Shown in pieces: positions 1 through 4,391 of a stretch of 7,943 bases of DNA. This stretch comes from QWOP01 sp003669605 (lineage in GTDB: Bacteria > Planctomycetota > Planctomycetia > Pirellulales > UBA1268): positions 1 through 7,943 of the forward strand of contig CANKIK010000158.1 of NCBI GenBank assembly GCA_947481985.1. Reading direction: 5' to 3'. The position numbers and the translations under genes were made by a program. The notes below the pieces were generated by a model. It was not told where the DNA came from and searched no databases. It saw nothing but the letters and a program-made list of their open reading frames with translations. How positions within the stretch are numbered: position 1 is the stretch's first letter; the number at the start of each line of letters is the position of its first letter.

Positions 1-75
1 ACGCACTGCGTCACGCTTGAAATCGTCGGTATACGTCTTCGGCCGCGAGCGCCTTGGAAAGTTTCTACTGGCCAT
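1..75 (-). CDS. IS3-family transposase OrfA, N-terminal 25 residues (partial)
   Basis: The translation begins MASRNFPRRSRPKTYTDDF and continues KRDAVR to the window edge. The KxYTDDFKRDAV pattern is the classic start of the OrfA helix-turn-helix (transposase_8/IS911 type), which binds the terminal repeats of IS3-family elements. In that family OrfA is usually about 90-110 aa and is followed by OrfB, the DDE integrase, made partly by programmed -1 frameshifting; both would lie left of the window. The start is fixed by a strong AGGAGG (84-89) placed 8 nt upstream of the ATG at 75-73. Only the first 25 codons are visible, so the family is fairly clear but the subgroup and intactness cannot be judged. 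Confidence 0.75.
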   Translation of the reverse strand, partial: MASRNFPRRSRPKTYTDDFKRDAVR

Positions 76-139
76 GTCTCTGTCCTCCTGGGGGCATTAT
101 CCTGCGCGCCCCGCAGTCCGGAAGTAGTGGGCCGTCTCA
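1..139 (-). mobile_element. IS3-type insertion sequence, left end only
   Basis: This is the terminal part of an insertion sequence whose body lies beyond the left window edge. It contains the start of a transposase OrfA preceded by a short leader. Reading the minus strand, the leader begins TGAGACGGCCCACTACTTCC at 139; TGA is a common tip for IS3-family terminal inverted repeats. The boundary at 139 also coincides with the point where an interrupted gene loses its reading frame, its stop codon being this TGA. The other inverted repeat and the target-site duplication are outside the window, so the exact tip is inferred. Confidence 0.6.
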
Positions 140-175
140 GCCTGCTGGATCGTTGAATGAACTCGCAGATGACAT
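140..175 (-). pseudogene. 5' stub of a gene interrupted by the insertion sequence
   Basis: An ATG at 175-173 is preceded by a near-perfect Shine-Dalgarno, AAGGAGG, 7 nt upstream. It opens a frame reading MSSASSFNDPAG, and exactly after these 12 codons the IS tip supplies TGA. The quality of the start and the stop falling at the IS boundary suggest a real gene whose body was separated from its start by insertion. The same frame is open further upstream to an ATG at 346, which would add a Lys/Arg-rich stretch (MPKQVPRCAKLKAGSTRK...), but that start has no clear ribosome site. The product cannot be recognised from 12 residues. The stub lies in the same orientation as the 487-1197 gene and may have followed it in a transcript. 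Confidence 0.45.
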
Positions 176-486
176 GGGGCATCCTCCTTGATGCGTTGGG
201 TGTGCCGGGGCGACTTTGGCCGCGGCGAGAATCCGGACTTTCTGACGTTTCGTGTGTTGGCCGACGCCTGAAACCGTGAACTTCCTTGTCAGTTTCCGCG
301 TCGAGCCAGCCTTTAGTTTAGCGCATCGAGGCACCTGTTTCGGCATGGTTTCTTCTCACACGCCCCCGAAACCACAGGGAACCACGGGCCAGACCATGTG
401 TGTTGCGAAATGCTGCGCCCGCCAAACATGTACCCACCAGATCGAGGCTTCATGGATGGCTGAAAAAGCCCTGACCACCACCAACT
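176..486. other. Intergenic stretch, no gene recognised
   Basis: This stretch separates the helix-turn-helix-like gene from the IS-interrupted stub. Base composition is clearly less GC-rich than in the right half of the window. Frames are open on both strands (69-102 codons), but none shows a recognisable motif. I see no convincing terminator after the stop at 487; a GGCT-5-AGCC mini-hairpin at 458-470 is too small to count. Confidence 0.5.
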
Positions 487-1197
487 TCACGCCGTCTGTG
501 CCACCGGGGCCGCGCTACTCGACTGACTGGTCTTTGGTGCCGCCGCGGGCTTGGGCATGACCGCGGGCAACTGACACGCGGCCATGATCGGCGCCTGCGT
601 ATCCATGAACGCCAGAATCCCCGCCTGCAGTCCCTCGGGCAGCATCTTGAACCAATCGAGCCACCCGTAGGCAGTCGTCTTGGGCACCTTGAAGAACCGG
701 GCTACATCAATGCCGCGATAGCCCGAGCGGACATGGAGGTAGACCGCGAGCACCCGCCTCTCATTCTTGCACACCACCTTCCTGACCAGTTCGTCATCAG
801 GCCTCGCGAAGGTAGCCAGCCGGTGCTTCAGTTGGCGCTCAAGGATCTCCACCTCCACCTTCATGCGGTCTCGATCCCAACCGTAGAGTTCGATGAGGGG
901 CCGGAGGGTTTTGCTGCTGGGGTTCTTGGTGAAGTTCAAGACCAGCGTCAGGAACTTGGTCTGCCAGTCGATGTGCTGAAGCCAATACGTTGTGTCCACG
1001 AGCGTCAAGGCATCTTCGAGGAGATACCCACGAGATTCCGCCTGACACAGCAGTTCGACGAGCCTGTGAGTGCTGTTGGCGAGGAACTCATAGCAGCGAA
1101 TGAACTCCTGCTTCATCTGCAACACCTCGGCGATGGCCTCTGCAGCCTTGCGAATGTTGGCGTCGGTGTTGGCGGGTTGTGGTTGCGACGTGTCCAT
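487..1197 (-). CDS. Uncharacterised protein with helix-turn-helix-like C-terminal part
   Basis: I do not recognise a named family. The 236-aa product starts MDTSQPQPANTDANIRK, continues with a long charged, probably all-helical region (about residues 15-145, including LQMKQEFIRCYEFLANSTHRL), then a likely DNA-binding helix-turn-helix at about 155-185 (RSGYRGIDVARFFKVPKTTA followed by YGWLDWF), and ends in a low-complexity Ala/Pro/Ser tail. There is no signal peptide or membrane segment. GGAG (1204-1201) lies 3 nt before the ATG at 1197; a TTG at 1206 would add three residues but has no ribosome site. It diverges from the HExxH gene across 46 bp containing an inverted repeat, so autoregulation or control of the neighbour is possible (inference). 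Its place inside the tRNA-bounded element makes it cargo or an element-maintenance gene. Confidence is high that it is coding, low on function. Confidence 0.8.
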   Translation of the reverse strand: MDTSQPQPANTDANIRKAAEAIAEVLQMKQEFIRCYEFLANSTHRLVELLCQAESRGYLLEDALTLVDTTYWLQHIDWQTKFLTLVLNFTKNPSSKTLRPLIELYGWDRDRMKVEVEILERQLKHRLATFARPDDELVRKVVCKNERRVLAVYLHVRSGYRGIDVARFFKVPKTTAYGWLDWFKMLPEGLQAGILAFMDTQAPIMAACQLPAVMPKPAAAPKTSQSSSAAPVAQTA

Positions 1198-1243
1198 ATG
1201 CTCCAAGGTAGCGCGCGGGCTTCGTCGGCGCTACACTGCACAC
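1198..1243. promoter_or_regulatory. Divergent intergenic region with 7-bp inverted repeat (candidate operator)
   Basis: Only 46 bp separate two divergent start codons. Within it, GTAGCGC (1208-1214) and GCGCTAC (1228-1234) form a perfect inverted repeat with a 13-nt spacer, giving a centre-to-centre distance of 20 bp, about two helical turns, as expected for a dimeric regulator. Both promoters would have to lie partly inside the flanking genes or overlap the repeat. No clear -10/-35 pair is visible. Confidence 0.35.
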
Positions 1244-1708
1244 ATGATTTCCAGTCGTCGTGATTCCGCGCGCATTCTCTGCTGCCATCGCGGAGCCCTG
1301 ATGGGGGCCGGCAGTCTGTTCTCCACGCCTGCCCACTCCTTCGTAAACCGCCCTAGCTGGCGCGAGTTTCAGACGGTTTTGGCGGGTCTTCGACGGGAAT
1401 GCCCTCCAGCCCTCCCTGTCGTCATTCGGGCTTCCTGGCTGCCCGAAACGATCCTGGGCCAGTGCCTTCGGCGGGATAAGCGGTTCGTGGTCCAACTCAA
1501 CCGGAACCTGGGAGAGCCGCAGGCGGTCGAGGTGCTCTGCCACGAATGGGCGCACGCGCTGGCCTGGAACTTCACGCTCGACCGGCTTTCCAAGATGCGT
1601 GGGCTCGATCCCGCTGAGTTCGACCGCGCCTGCCATGACGAGGCCTGGGGCTGCGCCTATTCGCGGGTCTGGCGGGCGTATCAGGAGGTGATCCGGCAGG
1701 TGGCGTGA
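1244..1708 (+). CDS. Small HExxH zinc-metallopeptidase-like protein
   Basis: This 154-aa protein carries VLCHEWAHALAW with HEWAH at residues 100-104, the zinc-binding and catalytic HExxH motif. About 30 residues later is ACHDEAWGCAYSRVWRAY (H131, E133), a plausible site for a third metal ligand followed by a helix. This layout recalls small metallopeptidases of the SprT, WLM or ImmA-like kind, but I cannot assign it to one. No signal peptide or membrane segment is evident, so it is probably cytoplasmic. The ATG at 1244 has no ribosome site; an in-frame ATG at 1301 has GGAG 5 nt upstream and gives 135 aa with the motif intact. It could well be the true start, since the codons between the two starts have weaker GC bias. 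It diverges from the helix-turn-helix-like gene and is the last gene before the element's end. Substrate unknown. Confidence 0.75.
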   Translation: MISSRRDSARILCCHRGALMGAGSLFSTPAHSFVNRPSWREFQTVLAGLRRECPPALPVVIRASWLPETILGQCLRRDKRFVVQLNRNLGEPQAVEVLCHEWAHALAWNFTLDRLSKMRGLDPAEFDRACHDEAWGCAYSRVWRAYQEVIRQVA

Positions 1709-1731
1709 CGGCAGTGCAGTGGGCCCTTGGC

Positions 1732-1755
1732 ACTGTTAGCAAAACTGTTAGCAAA
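1732..1755 (+). repeat. Perfect 12-bp tandem duplication
   Basis: ACTGTTAGCAAA occurs twice with no spacer (1732-1743 and 1744-1755). It lies about 100 bp on the element side of the tRNA-derived attachment core. Short direct repeats at this position are typical of arm-type binding sites for a tyrosine integrase or sites for an excisionase; that role is inferred from position only. Confidence 0.7.
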
Positions 1756-1800
1756 TGCCCTCTCGGCGCCTGATTCCTGCGCCGATCGACACGCGCCGTT

Positions 1801-1848
1801 CCCGAAGAATTCGCATGACCGCGATACGACCGTGACCTATTCTTCGGG
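1801..1848. repeat. Perfect 10-bp inverted repeat next to the attachment core
   Basis: CCCGAAGAAT (1801-1810) and ATTCTTCGGG (1839-1848) are exact inverse complements separated by 28 nt. The right arm ends 5 bp before the tRNA-derived segment. It may bind the recombinase or an accessory factor, or form a cruciform. There is no T-run after the right arm; the left side reads the same way in reverse, so it is not a good intrinsic terminator. Confidence 0.65.
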
Positions 1849-1853
1849 TTCGT

Positions 1854-1900
1854 CTGGACTTTTAATCCGTTGGTCCTGGGTTCGAGTCCCAGCAGCCTCA
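1854..1900 (+). other. attR-like site: 3' half of tRNA-Lys(UUU)
   Basis: The sequence folds as the 3' half of a tRNA. The anticodon loop CTTTTAA (1859-1865) has anticodon TTT at 1861-1863. It is followed by anticodon 3' stem TCCGT, variable TGGTC, T stem CTGGG/CCCAG around TTCGAGT (1876-1892), acceptor strand CAGCCTC and discriminator A1900. There is no D arm and no matching 5' acceptor strand GAGGCTG upstream. The anticodon stem is good only at G1856-G1857-A1858; T1855 makes a wobble and C1854 is mismatched, so tRNA identity begins at about 1856. Tyrosine integrases commonly recombine in the anticodon loop and leave such a 3' copy at the distal end of the element. CCA is not encoded after A1900. 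Confidence 0.8.
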
Positions 1901-1907
1901 CTTGTGT

Positions 1908-1997
1908 TCAGCCTCCGGGATATTTCTGTCGCCGCTCGGACTCGAGTAGCTTCACCACCTCGCCGTCCTTGAGCCGGCGGGCGATGGCCTGCTTCAT
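1908..1997 (-). pseudogene. Remnant 3' end of a gene, probably frameshifted
   Basis: An ATG at 1997 opens a 29-aa frame, MKQAIARRLKDGEVVKLLES followed by ERRQKYPGG and stop, with a convincing charged-helix composition for so short a frame. It has no ribosome site, and a TAG lies three codons upstream. In the adjacent frame the sequence just upstream reads EPQQVERLRLG up to a GGGG run (2001-2004 on the complement); removing one G joins the two into ...QQVERLRLGPMKQAIARRL.... This looks like the C-terminal tail of a gene with a 1-bp insertion, or a sequencing error. The 5' part cannot be followed past about 2100, where the sulfotransferase ends. No family recognised. Confidence 0.35.
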
Positions 1998-2107
1998 CGG
2001 CCCCTAGCCGGAGCCGTTCCACCTGCTGCGGCTCTCGTTCTGGAGGCTGAGGCTCACCTGCGGCCGCGTCGCGGGCGGGCTGCGGGCGATGCCCGCGGGA
2101 GCGGCCG
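1998..2107. other. Gap between the sulfotransferase stop and the gene remnant
   Basis: A short GC-rich hairpin, GCGGGC-GAT-GCCCGC (2082-2096), lies 11 bp after the sulfotransferase stop. It has no T-run on either side, so it is at best a weak terminator or pause. The remaining bases are the possible upstream part of the frameshifted remnant. Confidence 0.35.
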
Positions 2108-3004
2108 TCAGGGGCCGAGCGACGCCAGCGGTTCTCCCGACAGCTCCCGCGCGAGATCGATCTCGTGACGAAGCTCGTCTTCGAGGCGGCAGCGGACCTG
2201 CGCCGGCAACTCGAATGACGGCGGCGGCGCGGTGAACGGCACGAGCACAAGGTCGCGCAGCCGCTCGTAGAGCGAAAACGGCAGGGCTTCCCACGCGAAC
2301 TGCAGCGGCTTCGAGCCAAGCAGGCGCCGTCCCAGCGGCGTCGGCAGCCTTCGCGAGCGGCCGACGAAGAGCCGCCGCCGGAAGCCGGGGGAGTGGAAGG
2401 CGGGATCGACGCCGAGGTGGCCGAAGATCCTCGTGAGCGTCGGCCCGCGGTCGAGGTCGAGCGCCTCGGATTCGATCACCAGCACCTGCTCACGGGGGAA
2501 CCGGTCGAGGAGGCAGGCGAGTTGCGAGCCGTAGCGGGAGTGCGAGAGGTATGCGTCGTACGCGGGCGACGCGACGAACTCGGCGAACGGCACGGGCTCA
2601 ATGTCGAGGTTCCCGAGCGCCATCAGGTAGTGAGAGCGCAGCCGCGCGAGCGGCTCCCGCACGAGGAGCAAGAGCCTGGCCTGCGGCACCATCCGGCGGA
2701 TCCGCTCCGCGACCGCGTCCCGCCACGCTCCCCCACAGTACTCGGGCGACAACTCGCCGCAGACTTTCGGGCCCGTGGGAAACCGGCTCCGGTACCATGC
2801 CTCCCCTCTCGACCAGTTGGCGTGGCCGTCTGGCACGGCGGGGGCGTCGTCGCCGATGAAGAAATTGAGCTCCTTCGTCCGCGACACCGCGATTTCGGTG
2901 TGGAGCGAGAGATAGTAGTGCAGGCTCGTGGTGCCGCACTTCATCGCCCCAACACCGATGAAGTCAGGGAGCCGGCCAGATGCCATGGGACGGGAATCAG
3001 TCAT
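2108..3004 (-). CDS. PAPS-dependent sulfotransferase
   Basis: The 298-aa product transfers sulfate from 3'-phosphoadenylyl sulfate to a hydroxyl or amine, probably on a carbohydrate given its neighbours. The 5'-phosphosulfate loop is GAMKCGTTSL (residues 19-28, K22). TKELNFF (42-48) matches the KExxFF segment that carries the catalytic Glu in heparan-sulfate-type enzymes (E44 here). The 3'-phosphate site is LLLLVREPLARLRSHYLM (R116, S124). Length and motif order are normal for a single-domain bacterial sulfotransferase, and there is no signal peptide or membrane anchor, so it is cytoplasmic. The start at 3004 (MTDSRPMASG) lacks a clear ribosome site; the ATG at residue 7 is an alternative. 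The frame stays open to 3142, but that extension is Arg-rich and non-family-like. It lies in the same orientation as the upstream operon but beyond a probable terminator. Confidence 0.93.
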   Translation of the reverse strand: MTDSRPMASGRLPDFIGVGAMKCGTTSLHYYLSLHTEIAVSRTKELNFFIGDDAPAVPDGHANWSRGEAWYRSRFPTGPKVCGELSPEYCGGAWRDAVAERIRRMVPQARLLLLVREPLARLRSHYLMALGNLDIEPVPFAEFVASPAYDAYLSHSRYGSQLACLLDRFPREQVLVIESEALDLDRGPTLTRIFGHLGVDPAFHSPGFRRRLFVGRSRRLPTPLGRRLLGSKPLQFAWEALPFSLYERLRDLVLVPFTAPPPSFELPAQVRCRLEDELRHEIDLARELSGEPLASLGP

Positions 3005-3425
3005 AGAGTATGGGGGGCACGGGAGCGAAGCGGCACGGGCCTCGCGCCCGGTGGGCCGTCGCGGTGATGGACCGTATGCCCGATCGGTCGCCACGCCGCC
3101 GAGGCGCAACATGCTCGCACGCCGCCTGCGGCCACGCAACACGTGCCGCGATCAGGCTTGCGTGCTCGCCACTGCCCCGCGGCGGCGCCGCCACATCGAG
3201 AACCCGCCGCAGGCCAGACCGGTGAGGGACTGTCGTCCGCTTCCGTACCAGCTCGTCCCACAACCCCAACCAGAAACCATTTCGTGCCCATATTCAGGAA
3301 ATCCAACCCGATCGATCACGGGCAGAAAAGTCGGGCAACGCTTGAAAGATTGCCCGGTCGTCATCGGCCTGCACGAGCTCTCCCCAGTCGGTCGGCGGGC
3401 CACGGGCTGGAGAGACGGGCGGAGG
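3005..3425. other. Intergenic stretch between glycosyltransferase and sulfotransferase
   Basis: This 421-bp stretch has no gene I can support. Several GC-rich frames are open on the minus strand, but they are Arg/Ala/Gly/Pro-rich and lack family motifs. The only clear element is the stem-loop near its glycosyltransferase end. A promoter for the sulfotransferase should lie here if transcription stops at that stem-loop, but I see no convincing -35/-10 pair. Confidence 0.5.
3325..3356 (-). terminator. Probable intrinsic terminator after the GT2 gene
   Basis: On the minus strand CGGGCAA (3356-3350) pairs with TTGCCCG (3338-3332) across an 11-nt loop, followed by ACTTTTC. The stem is 7 bp and the T-run is only four, so efficiency may be moderate. 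It lies 69 bp after the glycosyltransferase stop and would end the three-gene operon before the sulfotransferase. Confidence 0.5.
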
Positions 3426-4391
3426 TCACTCTTGCCTGACGTCGGGGGCACGAGTGGGGCAGCCGTTACGAAATCCCGGCCGCGATGTGGATCGCTCGAA
3501 AAAGAAGCCGAGCAGGTTCGCAATCTGGGAAACGCCGAGGGCGAATGCCAGAGCGGGGGTCGCGTGCGCACCGCGCGGGGGAAGCATACTCACGAGCAGA
3601 GTCCGGTAATACGGCCACTCCACGACCCGGTGATCAGGGTTACGCCTGCGGTGCGCGGCATGAAAGCGATAGGCGCCGCGGCCGTATGCCAGATGCTGAC
3701 GCCAGAAGCCGGCAAGCCCCATCGTGTGCGCGTGGTGAATGAGAGACTCCGGTGCGTAGGTCATCGTCCGGCCAGAGTGCACCCAGCGGTCGCAGAGATC
3801 CCGGTCCTCCGCCGTGCGGAACCGCTCATCGAAGCCGCCTAGCAGCGCGAACTCCGCGCGGGGCACGGAGAGGTTGTTCGATGCGAAGAAGCGTGCCCTA
3901 TCGGGGTCGCGGTTGTAGTGGGCGTAGCCGAACGTGATCAGGTTCTGGCTCGCGATGGCGAAGGGATTGGCCGAGAGCCGGTTCACGGTGCGGCCGCCGA
4001 CGATCCGGGGCTCGGTGGCCGCGTCGTGCCGTTGCAGGAGGCCACGGAGCCAACCGGAATCCGGTTCGCAATCGTCGTCTGTGAAGGCGAGAATGCGACC
4101 GCGGGCCTGCCGGGAGGCAAGATTGCGGGCTGCCGCCGGGCCGCCGTTGGTCGTACGCACCACGCGACAGTCGCAGCCTGAAGCGTCGCATAGGGCCCGC
4201 TCGTCGAGTGGCGGATCGCTTCCGTCGTCCACCACGAGCACCTCGAAGCCACCGGGCACCGGTAGCTGCCGCGCAAGGCAGCGGAGCGCCGTCGCCAGTT
4301 GGACGGGGCGATTGCAGGTGGGGATGATCACGGTGGCCGCAGGGGCGATGGCCTCCGGTTCGACGGAATCGCTCCCGGCGCCGTTCGTCAT
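3426..4391 (-). CDS. Family 2 glycosyltransferase
   Basis: The 321-aa GT-A fold enzyme would transfer a sugar from a nucleotide-sugar donor. Visible motifs are the opening strand VIIPTCNRP (21-29), the nucleotide-binding VVDDGSD (53-59), GGPAAARN (83-90), the DxD-type metal and diphosphate site FTDDDCEP (103-110), and GGFDERFRTAEDRDLCDR (185-202), whose ED (195-196) supplies the usual catalytic base. AHTMGLAGFWRQHLAYGRGA lies in the acceptor-side region. A hydrophobic stretch near the C-terminus (ALAFALGVSQIANLLGFFF) may associate with the membrane. The ATG overlaps the GMC stop (ATGA, 4391-4388), with GGAGGG (4405-4400) 8 nt upstream, so translation is probably coupled. Donor and acceptor cannot be read from sequence; an exopolysaccharide or lipid-linked glycan is most likely. 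Confidence 0.93.
   Translation of the reverse strand: MTNGAGSDSVEPEAIAPAATVIIPTCNRPVQLATALRCLARQLPVPGGFEVLVVDDGSDPPLDERALCDASGCDCRVVRTTNGGPAAARNLASRQARGRILAFTDDDCEPDSGWLRGLLQRHDAATEPRIVGGRTVNRLSANPFAIASQNLITFGYAHYNRDPDRARFFASNNLSVPRAEFALLGGFDERFRTAEDRDLCDRWVHSGRTMTYAPESLIHHAHTMGLAGFWRQHLAYGRGAYRFHAAHRRRNPDHRVVEWPYYRTLLVSMLPPRGAHATPALAFALGVSQIANLLGFFFERSTSRPGFRNGCPTRAPDVRQE

Larger units (their letters stand above)
1..1900. mobile_element. Right-hand end of a tRNA-Lys-integrated element (inferred)
   Basis: For an element inserted into the 3' end of a tRNA gene, the far junction has element DNA on the 5' side of the orphan tRNA 3' half and original chromosome on its 3' side. The tRNA half here reads on the plus strand, so the element lies to the left. 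Supporting signs are lower GC on that side, the unrecognised cargo genes, a nested IS, and short repeats clustered at the boundary. The integrase and the intact tRNA-Lys are not in the window, so the extent and class of the element are unknown. Confidence 0.6.

Noticed and set aside
1712..1735. CAGTGC / GCACTG hairpin as terminator of the HExxH gene
   Set aside because: The 6-bp stem with a 12-nt loop has no T-run after it, and the right arm overlaps the first tandem repeat. It is not convincing.
1732..1755. CRISPR-like repeat
   Set aside because: There are only two 12-bp copies with no spacer between them and no array or cas gene.
1780..1900. Complete tRNA-Lys gene
   Set aside because: No D arm and no 5' acceptor strand complementary to CAGCCTC are present upstream of the anticodon arm, and the outer anticodon-stem pairs fail.
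2082..2096. GCGGGC-GAT-GCCCGC hairpin as terminator of the sulfotransferase
   Set aside because: It has a short stem, a 3-nt loop and no T-run. In DNA this GC-rich such a structure is expected by chance.
1837..2319. Minus-strand frame containing AGTRTQDQRIKSP
   Set aside because: This peptide is the well-known false translation of a tRNA 3' half read in reverse. The frame spans the tRNA remnant and overlaps the sulfotransferase 3' end, so it is not a gene.
3004..3142. 46-residue N-terminal extension of the sulfotransferase
   Set aside because: It is Arg/Ala/Pro-rich sequence with no ribosome site. The family fold starts right after MTDSRPMASGRLPDF.
2928..3842. 304-codon plus-strand open frame
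   Set aside because: It is antisense to the glycosyltransferase and sulfotransferase ends, crosses the intergenic gap and its terminator, and carries no recognisable domain.
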